Positions 16,138 through 27,336 of a DNA stretch of 55,946 nt are shown here, one piece after another. The translations under genes were made by a program, and so were the position numbers. This DNA is from Rhizobium sp. SG_E_25_P2 (GTDB lineage: Bacteria > Pseudomonadota > Alphaproteobacteria > Rhizobiales > Rhizobiaceae), in the NCBI RefSeq assembly GCF_029892285.1, contig NZ_JARXVM010000027.1, forward strand, positions 1 through 55,946. Reading direction: 5' to 3'. The notes beneath the pieces were generated by a model. It made no database searches. It was given only the letters and a program-made list of their open reading frames with translations, and had not been told where the DNA came from. The stretch's first letter is position 1; every line of letters begins with the position of its first letter.

Positions 16138-17682
16138 ATGAATCGTCGTAACTTTATCAAATCAGTCATATCCGCAGGCATCGGGGCGCCGTTCCTGCTC
16201 GAACAACTCTCTTCAATAGCCGCCGCAGCCGGAAAGAAGGTCCTGCGCATCGGCTATGCGGCCCCGGTGCAGACGCTTGACCCGATCAAGACGGTCTTTG
16301 CTCCCGATATCATCAGCCAGGGCATGATGTATGCCCGCCTGTTGAAGGCCAATGCCGATCAGAGCGAAGTTGGCCCCGGGCTTGCCGAAAGCTGGACAAT
16401 CTCCGACGACGGACTGACCTACACATTCAAGCTGCGCGCGGGTCTGAAATTCTCGGATGGCAGCCCGCTGACGGCCGAAGACGTCGCTTTCAGCTACAAC
16501 CGCATGCGCTTCCAGAAAGATACCGTCTACGCGGCGCCCTTCCAGCCGCTGGTAAAGATTGAAGCCGTGGACGCGGTCACGGTGAAATTCGGTCTCGATC
16601 GTCCCTTCCCGCCGTTCCTCAAGCTCTGCGAGATCTGGAATACCGGCATCGTCTCCAAGAAGACCGTGACTGCGATGGGCGACGAGGCGTTTGGCGCGAA
16701 GCCGGCCGTCACATCCGGTCCGTTCAAATTCGTCGAATGGAAGACCGGCGACCGCGTGATCATGACGCGCAACGAGCACTATTACCGGGATGGCCTTCCC
16801 CATCTCGATGGCATCGAGTTCATCTTCGTGCCGGATGTGAATACCGGCGTCTCCATGGTTCAGGCCGGCGAACTCGACGTCAGCATGGGCGTGCCGTTCG
16901 CGCGCATGAAGGAGCTTGAAGCAGCCGGCGTGACTGTTGTCTCCGAGCCGTCGAGCGCCACCTCTGATATGCTCATCAATCACGCCAAAGCGCCATTTGA
17001 CAATCTTGCCTTCCGTCAGGCCGTGAGCTTTGGCATCGATCGCCAGCAGATCAATGACGCGGTCACCGCAGGTTACGGGACCGCCGCATCATCGATCTTC
17101 AGCCCCAAGCTCGATTTTTACGACAAGGACTTGAAGGTCATCACCCGTGATGTCGAAAAAGCCAAGGAACTTCTGGCGAAATCGGGGGTGGCGGACACAT
17201 CCTTCACGCTTCTGACCAATGCCGGGGCCACCGATGAAGACAAGACGGCCGTGCTCATCCAGGCGCAGCTGTCAGAGATCGGCATCAACGTCACAGTGAA
17301 TTCGATTGATCCAGGGCAGGCCTGGACCCAGCTCGTGGCGGGCGATTATCAGGCGCAGCTTAACTGGTGGTACAATGAAACAACGGACCCCGACAACGCC
17401 GTGCGCTGGTGCGTCTGGGGGGCCGGCGCTAACAAATCCTATTACACCAACTACAACAATGACGAGGTCAATAAGCTGATCGACGCTGCGGCAGGCGAAG
17501 CCGACCAGACCAAGCGGGCCGCCATGTACAGCCAGATCCAGAAGATCTGCGTGGATGAAGTAGCGCAAGTCGCGCTCTATCATCCGTCTTGGACAAGCGC
17601 CCGCTCAAAGGCGGTCACAGGACTGGTGTTCGACCTTGGCTCGCAATATGCGGCAATCGACGACGCTGACCTCAAGGGCTGA
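16138..17682 (+). CDS. Peptide/nickel-type ABC transporter substrate-binding protein (DppA-like, Tat signal)
   Basis: The protein has 514 residues, normal for SBP_bac_5. The N-terminus MNRRNFIKSVISAG has a twin-arginine motif (RRNFIK) and a hydrophobic stretch, so export is probably by Tat, with cleavage after the alanine run. The mature part follows the family pattern: PVQTLDPIKTVF, then GLAESWTISDDGLTYTFKLR, and SDGSPLTAEDVAFSYNR. It collects an oligopeptide or a peptide-like compound in the periplasm. The ATG at 16138 has AGGGG upstream. It heads an operon of permeases, a fused ATPase, an aminopeptidase and an amidase. Confidence 0.9.
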   Translation: MNRRNFIKSVISAGIGAPFLLEQLSSIAAAAGKKVLRIGYAAPVQTLDPIKTVFAPDIISQGMMYARLLKANADQSEVGPGLAESWTISDDGLTYTFKLRAGLKFSDGSPLTAEDVAFSYNRMRFQKDTVYAAPFQPLVKIEAVDAVTVKFGLDRPFPPFLKLCEIWNTGIVSKKTVTAMGDEAFGAKPAVTSGPFKFVEWKTGDRVIMTRNEHYYRDGLPHLDGIEFIFVPDVNTGVSMVQAGELDVSMGVPFARMKELEAAGVTVVSEPSSATSDMLINHAKAPFDNLAFRQAVSFGIDRQQINDAVTAGYGTAASSIFSPKLDFYDKDLKVITRDVEKAKELLAKSGVADTSFTLLTNAGATDEDKTAVLIQAQLSEIGINVTVNSIDPGQAWTQLVAGDYQAQLNWWYNETTDPDNAVRWCVWGAGANKSYYTNYNNDEVNKLIDAAAGEADQTKRAAMYSQIQKICVDEVAQVALYHPSWTSARSKAVTGLVFDLGSQYAAIDDADLKG

Positions 17683-17715
17683 AACCCGGTATTCTGACCG
17701 CGCAGGTGTTTTTCA

Positions 17716-18654
17716 ATGACGCGATTCGCCTTTCTGTTGCGAAGGCCGTTCGAGCTGATCCCGGTTTTATTCGGGATCAGCCTGATCACCTTCGTTCTGT
17801 TGCAACTCACGCCAGGCGACCCTGTCCGCCTTTTGCTGGGTCCCAAGGCGGGCGAGGCCGCCATCGCCCTGGTGCGTGAACGCTACGGGCTCGATAAACC
17901 GCTGCTGGTTCAGTATTTTTATTACATCAAGAATGTTCTGTCCGGCGATTTCGGCCAGTCGATCACCTATCGATCGGCCATCGGGCCCGTGATCCTCGAA
18001 CGGATCGGCCCGACCGTCTACATCCTTCTCTATGGCCTATCGCTCTCGGTGCTCCTGACGCTGGTCCTGGGTGTTATGGCCGCGCGTAGCCGTGGCGGCT
18101 GGGTCGATCAGACCATCCGCATTCTCTGCGTTGTGGGAGTGGGCGTGCCATCTTATGTCGCCGGCCTGCTGCTGGTGCTGGTGTTCTCGCTGTCGTTCAA
18201 GCTCTTTCCAGTCTCAGGCTATGCAGACGGCGTCTTTGCCAATCTCCATCATCTCTTCCTGCCGGCGCTCACCATCGCCATTTCGGTCACGCCGATCCTA
18301 ACGCGGAATTTCCGGGCCACTCTGCTGCAGCAGATGAATGCCGGCTATGCGATTGCGGCGCTGTCCAAGGGCGTGTCACAAAGGGCGGTGTTCTGGCGGC
18401 ATGTATTCTGGAACTCGCTTCTGCCGACCGTGAGCCTGTTCGGGGTCGTCGCGTCCTTCCTGATCGGCGGCACGGTGGTGATCGAGAATGTTTTCAACAT
18501 TCCAGGTCTCGGCCTGCTCCTGGTGCGCTCGGTGCTCAGCCGCGACTATCTCGTCGTGCAGGGCGTGACGATCGTTATGGCGCTCGGCATCGTGTTGTCG
18601 AACCTGATCGTGGATATCCTGATGGCGGCGCTCGATCCGAGGGTCAACCCATGA
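17716..18654 (+). CDS. Peptide ABC transporter permease (DppB-like)
   Basis: The protein has 312 residues and about six membrane spans. It opens with the family signature ITFVLLQLTPGDPVRLLLGP, and the EAA-type loop near NAGYAIAALSKGVSQRAVFWRH contacts the ATPase. It forms half of the inner-membrane channel. It lies 33 nt after the binding-protein gene and overlaps the next permease gene by 4 nt (ATGA). Confidence 0.92.
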   Translation: MTRFAFLLRRPFELIPVLFGISLITFVLLQLTPGDPVRLLLGPKAGEAAIALVRERYGLDKPLLVQYFYYIKNVLSGDFGQSITYRSAIGPVILERIGPTVYILLYGLSLSVLLTLVLGVMAARSRGGWVDQTIRILCVVGVGVPSYVAGLLLVLVFSLSFKLFPVSGYADGVFANLHHLFLPALTIAISVTPILTRNFRATLLQQMNAGYAIAALSKGVSQRAVFWRHVFWNSLLPTVSLFGVVASFLIGGTVVIENVFNIPGLGLLLVRSVLSRDYLVVQGVTIVMALGIVLSNLIVDILMAALDPRVNP

Positions 18655-19481
18655 CGCGCGCGCTTATGTGGTTACGACGTGAGGCTCCGCGATCGCTTCT
18701 CGTCGGTCTTGCAATCACCCTGTTTTGGATTGTGGCGGCGGCGCTTGCGCCAGTTCTCAGCCATTTCGACCCGATCAAGATTGACGTTATCAACGCCTTG
18801 CAGCCGCCCGGCGGCGCGCATCTTCTCGGCGCCGATTCCGTCGGCCGCGATGTGCTGACCCGCATCCTCTATGGGGCGCGGATGGATCTGCTGATGGCGG
18901 TCGCGGGCGTCGCCGGCCCGTTCATTCTGGGCACTGCGATCGGCCTTCTCGCCGGCTATTCCGGCGGCTGGCTGGACGCCTTGCTGATGCGCATCCTCGA
19001 GGTGACCATCTCATTCCCCTACTTCGTCCTGGTCATCGCCATTGTCTCGATCATGGGGCCGGGTCTGCAAAGCTACATCATCTCGCTGACCGTGGTGAAC
19101 TGGGTCACCTATGCGCGGCTCGTGCGCGCCGAAACGCTGGTGCTCAGCAATGCCGATTTCGTGCTGGCGGCGCGTGTGCTGGGCTATCGCCCCGGACGGA
19201 TCATGCTGCGCCATATTTTCCCCAACGCCATCATTCCATCGAGCGTGTTTCTGATGACCGATGCGGTTCTGACCATCGTGCTGGGATCGTCTCTCGGCTT
19301 TCTGGGCCTCGGCGTGCAGCCGCCGACACCAGAATGGGGCGTCATGATCGCCGAAGGCAGGACTTATCTCGGGTCTGCCTGGTGGATCTCACTGTTCCCA
19401 GGGCTCGCTCTCTGCTCGCTGGCGTTCGGCCTGTCGCTGGTCGCCGATGGCATGGCGCAAGTCCTGGACCCGGAGGCCTGA
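18651..19481 (+). CDS. Peptide ABC transporter permease (DppC-like)
   Basis: The protein has 276 residues. A first membrane span near residues 15-40 is followed by the characteristic periplasmic LQPPGGAHLLGADSVGRDVL and then by about five spans; the EAA loop is AARVLGYRPGRIMLRHIFPN. It pairs with the DppB-like subunit. Translation is coupled to the previous gene through ATGA, and the fused ATPase gene starts 1 nt after its stop codon. Confidence 0.92.
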   Translation: MTRALMWLRREAPRSLLVGLAITLFWIVAAALAPVLSHFDPIKIDVINALQPPGGAHLLGADSVGRDVLTRILYGARMDLLMAVAGVAGPFILGTAIGLLAGYSGGWLDALLMRILEVTISFPYFVLVIAIVSIMGPGLQSYIISLTVVNWVTYARLVRAETLVLSNADFVLAARVLGYRPGRIMLRHIFPNAIIPSSVFLMTDAVLTIVLGSSLGFLGLGVQPPTPEWGVMIAEGRTYLGSAWWISLFPGLALCSLAFGLSLVADGMAQVLDPEA

Positions 19482-19482
19482 A

Positions 19483-21089
<1,607 letters not shown>

Positions 21090-21093
<4 letters not shown>

Positions 21094-22199
21094 CTTCCAT
21101 GACCAAACCCCGCGCCCGCGCGCTTGGCCTGCCATTTCCCGGCGCACCTGGCCCCAACAACGCCATCACCGATGTGCCCGGCGTTCTCGTGGGTTTTTGC
21201 ACGCTGACGGATCCGGCGCAGAACATGCGCACGGGCGTCACCGCGATCATCCCGCGCGCCGAGAAGGATAGCCCCCATCCGGTCTGGGCGGGATTTCACA
21301 CCCTCAACGGCAATGGCGAAATGACCGGCGTCCATTGGATCAATGACGCGGGTTACTTCGTCGGACCGGTCTGCATCACCAATACCCATGGCGTAGGCGC
21401 TGTGCACACCGGCGCCACGCGTTGGATGATCGATACATACGCCAAGCATTTCAAGGAAGAACACGCCTGGGCGATGCCTGTCGTCGCCGAGACCTATGAC
21501 GGCTGCCTCAATGATATCAATGCGATGTTCGTCAAGCCGGAACACGCTTTGGCGGCGCTGAACGACGCCCGCTCCGGCCCCGTGGCGGAAGGCTCCACAG
21601 GCGGTGGCAATGGCATGATCGCCTATGGCTTCAAGGGCGGCACCGGAACCTCGTCGCGACGGGTGGTGATTGGCGGACAGACCTATACGGTGGGCGTGCT
21701 GGTGCAGGCCAATTTCGGCATTCGCCCCTGGTTTACGGTGCTGGGCGTGCCTGTCGGCCGCGAAATGGGCGAGGACTGGCGTCAAACCAAGGAAACCGGC
21801 TCCATCATCGTGGTCATCGCGACAGATGCGCCTTTGTCGGACGCCATCCTGCGGCAACTGGCCAAACGCGCCTCGATCGGCATCGGACGATCCGGCTCGC
21901 CGGGCGGAAACGGGTCCGGCGATATCTTCCTCGCATTTTCCGTGGCCGATGAGATGCCAAATTCGCTGCATGCAGGGTCGGTCATCACGCGCCATTCGCT
22001 CAATTGGGAAGAGCTGGACCCCTTCTATGAAGCAGCGGTTGAAGCAGTCGATGAAAGCGTGATCAACGCCATCGTTGCGGGCGAAGATGTCGAGACCTTC
22101 AAGCCGCAAGGCTATATCTGCCCCGCTCTGGACACCGATCGACTGATGGCCATCATGGCCGCCCATGGGCGCGCCGGCGGACAAAAGCAAGGAGACTGA
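21090..22199 (+). CDS. P1-family (S58) self-cleaving aminopeptidase, DmpA/BapA-like
   Basis: The protein has 369 residues. The N-terminal Ntn-like domain has NNAITDVPGVLVGF, and the middle has EGSTGGGNGMIAYGFKGGTG. The autocleavage site is Gly237-Ser238 in ETGSIIVVIATDAPL, where Ser238 becomes the N-terminal nucleophile of the beta chain. The family (DmpA, BapA) removes N-terminal residues from peptides, amides or beta-peptides, often tolerating D- or beta-amino acids. No signal peptide is seen, so it should act on imported material in the cytoplasm. It overlaps the ATPase stop by 4 nt; a second ATG at 21099 is possible. The pairing with a peptide importer supports a scavenging role. Confidence 0.9.
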
Positions 22200-22201
22200 T
22201 C

Positions 22202-23083
22202 ATGGCTCTCAACCAGGCAAGAGAAGACGAACGATTTCTGGTGACCGGTGTGCAGATGCCGGTATCGCTGACCGAGGACAATATCCCCGCCATGCGCGCC
22301 AAGGTCGCGGAGACCATGGCGCTGTTTCCCGGAACCGATATGATTGTCTTTTCCGAGCTTGCCATGCATGGCCCGCTCGACGCGCGCATCTCGCCCGATC
22401 CATCGAAGGATATCGAGGTATTCCAGGCGCTGGCGGTCAAGCACGGGGTCTGGATCATCCCTGGGTCAATGTATGTCCGGCGCGAGGGCCTGGTCTTCAA
22501 CCACGCCGTCGTCATCAGCCCCGATGGCTCCATTCAGGGCCAGTATGACAAGATGTTCCCGTTCAAGCCGTTTGAGTCGGGCGTGGCTGCGGGCGCTTCG
22601 GTTCTCGCTTTCGACGTGCCGCGCGTCGGACGCTTCGGCCTCAGCATTTGCTATGACATCTGGTTTCCCGAGATCATGCGGACCCTGTCGAGCATGGGCG
22701 TCGAAGTGTTGATCCATCCGACGCTGACCGGCACCACCGACCGAGCCGCCGAAAACGCGATCTCCAAGGCAACGGCGGCGATGTTCCAGTGCTATGTTGT
22801 TGATGTCAACGGTCTCGACGGCGGCGGCAATGGCCGCTCTCTGGTCGCCGATCCAAGCGGCAACACCGCCTATCAAGCCGGGCAGGTCTCGGAAATTTTC
22901 CCGGTCATGCTCGATCTCGGGCTTGTGCGTCAGGCGCGTCGCGACGGCGCCAACGGGCTTGGTCAGGTGCTGAAATCCTGGCGCGACCGGGAAAGCGAAT
23001 TCGACATCTATGCGCCCGGAAAAACATCGGCCTATCTGGACAGGCTCGGTCCTCTGGAGCCGATGAGAAAGCGGCCTTTGTAG
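22202..23083 (+). CDS. Carbon-nitrogen hydrolase (nitrilase superfamily aliphatic amidase-like)
   Basis: The protein has 293 residues. The catalytic triad is visible: Glu52 (VFSELAMHG), Lys117 (QYDKMFPF) and Cys150 (GLSICYDIWFPE). It should hydrolyse an amide to acid and ammonia. The family includes formamidase, aliphatic amidase and N-carbamoyl amino-acid hydrolase, and I cannot choose among them. AAGGAG lies 7 nt before the ATG, 2 nt after the aminopeptidase stop, so it is the last gene of the peptide operon. Aminopeptidase plus amidase suggests complete breakdown of an amidated or modified peptide. Confidence 0.87.
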   Translation: MALNQAREDERFLVTGVQMPVSLTEDNIPAMRAKVAETMALFPGTDMIVFSELAMHGPLDARISPDPSKDIEVFQALAVKHGVWIIPGSMYVRREGLVFNHAVVISPDGSIQGQYDKMFPFKPFESGVAAGASVLAFDVPRVGRFGLSICYDIWFPEIMRTLSSMGVEVLIHPTLTGTTDRAAENAISKATAAMFQCYVVDVNGLDGGGNGRSLVADPSGNTAYQAGQVSEIFPVMLDLGLVRQARRDGANGLGQVLKSWRDRESEFDIYAPGKTSAYLDRLGPLEPMRKRPL

Positions 23084-23171
23084 CTCACGATCCCGGCCGC
23101 AAAAGCGGCGTTGCGCACACGGGCGTCTTGATGATTTGCCCTACAGCCGCATGAAGCGACACCTCCGGTTG

Positions 23172-23504
23172 TCAGAGAATCTCGACGGGCTTGGTCCACT
23201 GGATGAGCACGACACAGCCTTCCTCCGATGAAACGGAATGGATGCTGCCCTCGGGATTGGCGACCAGCGAGCCCGGTCCGTAATGGCCGTATTCGTCGCT
23301 TTGCGAGCCTTCGAGCACCAGGATCGTCTCCAGCCCTGTATGCCGATGCTTCGGCACGCTGGCGCCCGGCGCATAGCGCAGAAGCGCCAGTTCCGGCTCG
23401 CCGCGCAGGATACGGCAAATCTCGACGCCGTCGCGAAAATGTTCGAACGCGCAGTGACGCCAGCCGCTCGTCAGGAATTGCGCCATATGCAGGGTGTCAG
23501 TCAT
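23172..23504 (-). CDS. Small cupin-domain protein (ChrR-like)
   Basis: The protein has 110 residues forming a single cupin. Motif 1 is visible in [21 protein letters not shown] (two His and a Glu as metal ligands) and motif 2 in [19 protein letters not shown]. Such cupins can be isomerases, oxygenases or ligand sensors, and the activity here is unknown. The ATG at 23504 overlaps the end of the upstream hydrolase gene by 8 nt, so it is the last gene of the leftward biuret-type operon and may assist that pathway. GCCGC-AAAA-GCGGC downstream (about 23094-23107) may terminate it. Confidence 0.78.
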   Translation of the reverse strand: MTDTLHMAQFLTSGWRHCAFEHFRDGVEICRILRGEPELALLRYAPGASVPKHRHTGLETILVLEGSQSDEYGHYGPGSLVANPEGSIHSVSSEEGCVVLIQWTKPVEIL

Positions 23505-24162
23505 CAAGGGCCTCAACAATCTCATCGACAATGGCCGCCCATCCGACGATCGCGCCCTGGGCGGTCATCATGTCGATGGCGGCTTTCTTGAATTCGGGGA
23601 AATAGCTTTCGGTGGCGTCCGTCGCGAGCAGGCACTCATAACCACGGTCATTCGCCTCGCGCATGGTGGTCTGAACGCAAACTTCGGTGGTCACACCCGC
23701 AAACACCAGTTGGGAAACGCCTTTTTGCGCGAGGATATCGCCGAGAGGAGTTGCGTAGAACGCGCCCTTTCCCGGTTTGTCGATCACGGTTTCACCAGCC
23801 AGGGGATAGAGAGCCTCAACGATATCCGCTCCGTCCTCGCCCGCAATCAGGATGCGGCCCATGGGGCCCGGATCGCCGATGCGCAAGGACGGTTTGCCGC
23901 GCGTCCGCTTGGCCGGCGGGCAGTCGGAAAGGTCGGCTGCGTGGCATTCCCGCGTGTGGATGACAGGTAATCCGGCCTTGCGGAAGCCGGCGATCAGCCG
24001 CGCCGTGGCGGGCACGATCGCCTGCAACAGCGAGACGTCGTTGCCGAGCGTCGCGCCGAAGCCGCCCGGCTCGATGAAATCGCGCTGCATATCGATGACA
24101 ATAAGCGCGGTCTTGTCCGGGATGAGAGTGAAGTCGAAGGGACGCGCCTTGATCGTCGCCAT
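23497..24162 (-). CDS. Isochorismatase-fold cysteine hydrolase, probable ureide (triuret/biuret) hydrolase
   Basis: The protein has 221 residues. The catalytic triad is Asp24 (IVIDMQRDF), Lys129 (DKPGKGAF) and Cys162 ([11 protein letters not shown]); Gln202 lies 40 residues after the Cys, as in biuret hydrolase. It is a paralogue of the hydrolase at 25697-26374, sharing [12 protein letters not shown] after the Cys. Known organisms pair biuret hydrolase with a triuret hydrolase (TrtA) of this type, which removes one ammonia from triuret; I recall its nucleophile also being Cys162, unverified. The ATG overlaps the stop of the ABC ATPase gene by 1 nt. N-carbamoylsarcosine amidase-like activity is the alternative. 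Confidence 0.82.
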   Translation of the reverse strand: MATIKARPFDFTLIPDKTALIVIDMQRDFIEPGGFGATLGNDVSLLQAIVPATARLIAGFRKAGLPVIHTRECHAADLSDCPPAKRTRGKPSLRIGDPGPMGRILIAGEDGADIVEALYPLAGETVIDKPGKGAFYATPLGDILAQKGVSQLVFAGVTTEVCVQTTMREANDRGYECLLATDATESYFPEFKKAAIDMMTAQGAIVGWAAIVDEIVEALDD

Positions 24163-25700
24163 CAGTGATGTCCCGCCATGTGTTTTCCGATGTCCCCGAT
24201 ATCCGCATTTGCCGCCGGTGTCTCATAGACGATGCCGCCGTCCGACATGACCAGAATGCGATCCGAAAGCTCGAGGATTTCGTCGAGATCCTCGCTGATC
24301 AGCAAAACCGCCGTCCCTGCATTGCGCGCCGCCATGATGCGGGCGCGGATTTCCGCCACCGCCGAGAAATCCAGCCCGAAACAGGGATTGGCGATCAGCA
24401 GGAGATCCACCTTGCCATTGAATTCACGCGCCAGAACCGCGCGCTGGACATTGCCGCCCGAAAGCGCTGCGATCGGCGTGTCCAGCGACGCCGTCTTCAC
24501 CTTGTATTCGCCGACCAGACGGGCAGCCAAGGCCGCCATGCGACGGTTGTCGAGCCAGAATTTCGGTTTGCCTTCGGCAAAGTCGAAATCGCGGAAGAAG
24601 ATGTTCTCGGCGACGCTCATTTTCGCCGCGCAGGCGTTGCGCAGCGGTTCTTCCGGCAAAAAACGGACATTCAACGCGCGCACCTGGCTGCGCGTGGCGT
24701 GAAATGGCGCGCCGCAGACCTCGATTGCGCCCTCCGACACCGGACGCTGGCCGGACAGGATCTCCATCAACTCCATCTGGCCATTGCCGGAAATGCCGGC
24801 AATGCCGACGATCTCGCCGGACTTAACCTGGAGTTCATCAATCGCGATGGTCTTCAAGCCGGAGCGGTCGGAAGCCGTCACGCCCGAGACTGTCAGAACA
24901 GGCTGTCCATTGTGAACGAGACGAGCGGCTGGCCGCACCAGTTCTTTCTCGCCGATCATCATTGCCGCCATGTCCGCAGTCGACAGATCCGTGACCTTGC
25001 CGCCGCCGACATGTTCGCCGCGCCTGAGCACGGAGATTTCGTCGGCGAAGGCCGTCACCTCTCGGAATTTGTGGGAGATCATCAGACAGGTGAGGTCGCC
25101 GCTGGTGGTCAGACCGCGCACCATGCCGAGCAGTTCATCCGCCTCTGCCGGCGTCAGCACCGAGGTCGGTTCATCGAGAATGAGGAAACGACGCCCGAGA
25201 TAGAGTTGCTTGAGCAGTTCCAGTTTCTGCTTTTCCCCCGCCGCCAGTCTGCCGACGGGAACATCCAGCGGCACGGCGAAAGGCATCTTTTCCATGAAGG
25301 CGGCAAGGGCTGCGCGTTCCCTCTCCCAGCGAATGCGCGTCGGCACGTCATTGCGGCTGATCACGAGATTTTCGGCCGCCGTCAGCGAGGGCACGAGCGT
25401 GAAGTGCTGGTAGACCATGCCGAGACCAAGATCATGAGCCGCGCGCGGGTCTGGCGCGTCCACTTCGCGGCCCTCCACCACCATCTGCCCTGACGTCGGC
25501 CGATAAAAGCCCATCATGCATTTGACGAGGGTGGATTTGCCTGCGCCGTTTTCCCCGAGCAGGACGTGAAACGAACCGGCGTCTATCTTGATCGACACGT
25601 CGTTCAACGCCGTAAAGGACCCGAAGCGCATGGTCATGCCGATCGTTTCCACACTTATGGCGCGCGATGGCGTTTCGTGCTGAAGCGGCGGAACCCTCAT
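24162..25700 (-). CDS. ABC transporter ATPase with two ABC domains (BMP/simple-sugar-type importer)
   Basis: The protein has 512 residues. Domain 1 has Walker [10 protein letters not shown] and the Walker B segment [13 protein letters not shown]. Domain 2 has a degenerate Walker A ([10 protein letters not shown]), signature [15 protein letters not shown] and Walker B-like [12 protein letters not shown], in which the usual Asp-Glu pair is replaced, as is common in this family. It belongs with the two RbsC-type permeases and the BMP lipoprotein-like binding protein encoded upstream. The ATG at 25700 overlaps the stop of the biuret hydrolase gene (ATGA). A longer frame to 25832 would overlap that gene extensively and was not used. 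It energises import of the ureide or nucleoside-like substrate. Confidence 0.9.
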   Translation of the reverse strand: MRVPPLQHETPSRAISVETIGMTMRFGSFTALNDVSIKIDAGSFHVLLGENGAGKSTLVKCMMGFYRPTSGQMVVEGREVDAPDPRAAHDLGLGMVYQHFTLVPSLTAAENLVISRNDVPTRIRWERERAALAAFMEKMPFAVPLDVPVGRLAAGEKQKLELLKQLYLGRRFLILDEPTSVLTPAEADELLGMVRGLTTSGDLTCLMISHKFREVTAFADEISVLRRGEHVGGGKVTDLSTADMAAMMIGEKELVRPAARLVHNGQPVLTVSGVTASDRSGLKTIAIDELQVKSGEIVGIAGISGNGQMELMEILSGQRPVSEGAIEVCGAPFHATRSQVRALNVRFLPEEPLRNACAAKMSVAENIFFRDFDFAEGKPKFWLDNRRMAALAARLVGEYKVKTASLDTPIAALSGGNVQRAVLAREFNGKVDLLLIANPCFGLDFSAVAEIRARIMAARNAGTAVLLISEDLDEILELSDRILVMSDGGIVYETPAANADIGDIGKHMAGHH

Positions 25701-26374
25701 GGCAGGGCCTCGACGAATTTGGCGCTGTCGGAGACCGCGCCGAATACGCCGCCCTGCATCTTCACCATCTTGATCGCGGCGGCGTGATTGCCGGGGTCCG
25801 TCGCCGCGCAGCAGTCTTCGAGAAGCAGACATTCGAAGCCGCGGTCATTGGCCTCCCGCATCGTTGTATGGACGCAGACATCAGTAGTTATGCCAGAGAG
25901 CACGATGTTCTCGATGCCGCGTGTTCGAAGAAGCAGTTCGAGATCGGTGGCGCAGAAGGAGCCCTTGCCGGGCTTGTCGATGATTGGCTCGCCTTCAAGC
26001 GGCTTGAGCTCGTCGATGATCTCCCAGCCCGGTTCGCCGCGCACCAGAATGCGCCCACAGGGACCGGCGTCGCCGATGCCGGCGCCGATCTGGCGCGAGC
26101 GCCACCGCTTGTTCGGCGGCAGGTCGGACAGGTCGGGCCGATGGCCCTCGCGCGTGTGGATGATGTGGTAGCCTTTCGCCCGCATGGCCCCGAGCACCGA
26201 CTTGATCGGCTCGATCGGCGCGCGGGTGAGCGAGATGTCGTAGCCCATCGTATCGACATAGCCGCCCGGTCCGCAGAAATCCGTCTGCATGTCGATGATG
26301 ATCAGGGCGGTGTTTTCCGGCCTGAGATCGCCGTTATACGGCCAGAGATAGGGGTCAGCCTGAATGGTGGTCAT
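25697..26374 (-). CDS. biuH: Biuret amidohydrolase (isochorismatase fold)
   Basis: The protein has 225 residues and hydrolyses biuret to allophanate and ammonia in the cytoplasm. Asp28 (IIIDMQTDF), Lys134 ([10 protein letters not shown]), Cys167 ([11 protein letters not shown]) and Gln207 (KMQGG) keep the spacing of the catalytic Asp36, Lys142, Cys175 and Gln215 that I recall for Rhizobium leguminosarum biuret hydrolase, and the motifs around them match that protein as I remember it. The start is the ATG at 26374, with GGAG 6 nt upstream; earlier in-frame ATGs lie on or before that site. It is embedded in an ABC importer operon. No allophanate hydrolase gene is in the window, so the last step must be encoded elsewhere. 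Confidence 0.8.
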   Translation of the reverse strand: MTTIQADPYLWPYNGDLRPENTALIIIDMQTDFCGPGGYVDTMGYDISLTRAPIEPIKSVLGAMRAKGYHIIHTREGHRPDLSDLPPNKRWRSRQIGAGIGDAGPCGRILVRGEPGWEIIDELKPLEGEPIIDKPGKGSFCATDLELLLRTRGIENIVLSGITTDVCVHTTMREANDRGFECLLLEDCCAATDPGNHAAAIKMVKMQGGVFGAVSDSAKFVEALP

Positions 26375-26412
26375 CATAGTCTCCATTCGCATGTCGCCGG
26401 ACACGGCGCTTT

Positions 26413-27336
26413 TCATTTGGTGATGCTGAGTTCGCCAGGCGCCGAAGGCATGGCGCGGGTGGTCGAGCTGGTCGCGACCAGAAGTCCGAGAGTGAGCACG
26501 TAAGGCGCGGCGTAGAAGAGATAGTAGCCGCTGGTGACGCCGACCGATTGCAGCGCCGGCCCGAGTGCTCCAGCGCCGCCGAACAGCAGCGAGGCATAAA
26601 GGCAGTTAACAGGATTCCAGCGGGCGAAAATGACAAGCGCAACCGCCATCAGGCCCTGTCCGGAGGAAATGCCTTCATTCCAGCTGCCGGGATAATAGAG
26701 CGAGAGATAGGCTCCGCCGACGCCGGCCAGAGCGCCGCCCGCCGCCGTGCTCCACAGCCGCACACGGTTGACGTTGATTCCGAGCGCGCGGGCGGCGTCG
26801 GCGCTGTCGCCGGTGACCCTTATGGTCAGCCCGATTCGGGTGTTTTTCAGCATCCAGGCGGTTGCAAAAGCCAGAACGATCCCAATGAGGAAAAGCACAT
26901 TGACGTTGAGAGCCGCCTGAACCTGCGGCAGGCCGGACAAGAAGCCGAGTGGTATTGCGGGGAGATCAGGCGCGACAGGCTGCACATAGGGCTTGCCGAA
27001 GAAGAAGGCGAGGCCGGTCCCGAAGATCATCAGCGCGATGCCGATGGCGATGTCGTTGACACGCGGCAGCTTGCAGATCCAGCCATGCAACAGGCCGAAC
27101 AGCAGGCCGGAAAAGGCGGCGGCCATGACGCCCAGCCAGGGCGATCCTGTGTGATAGGCCACCGCATAGCCGCTCAAAGCGCCGAAGACGAGCGTGCCTT
27201 CCAGCCCGAGATTGATGCGTCCGGCGCGTTCCGTCAGGCATTCGCCTATGGAGACGAAGATGAACGGCGTGGACACGCGGATCGCGCCGCCGAGGATGGC
27301 GAGGGGCACGCCCCACAGACCGATATCGTCAGTCAT
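26413..27336 (-). CDS. ABC transporter permease (simple sugar/nucleoside type, second subunit)
   Basis: The protein has 307 residues and about eight to nine membrane spans. The BPD_transp_2 features are [20 protein letters not shown] near residue 32 and [20 protein letters not shown] in the middle. It forms the channel with the next permease. The ATG at 27336 overlaps the stop of that gene (ATGA). An in-frame extension far to the right runs through the neighbouring permease in another frame and is not real. Confidence 0.9.
   Translation of the reverse strand: MTDDIGLWGVPLAILGGAIRVSTPFIFVSIGECLTERAGRINLGLEGTLVFGALSGYAVAYHTGSPWLGVMAAAFSGLLFGLLHGWICKLPRVNDIAIGIALMIFGTGLAFFFGKPYVQPVAPDLPAIPLGFLSGLPQVQAALNVNVLFLIGIVLAFATAWMLKNTRIGLTIRVTGDSADAARALGINVNRVRLWSTAAGGALAGVGGAYLSLYYPGSWNEGISSGQGLMAVALVIFARWNPVNCLYASLLFGGAGALGPALQSVGVTSGYYLFYAAPYVLTLGLLVATSSTTRAMPSAPGELSITK

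Noticed and set aside
24165-25493. Plus-strand open frame opposite the double ABC ATPase gene
   Set aside because: It is a shadow of the ATPase codons; the minus strand shows Walker and signature motifs.
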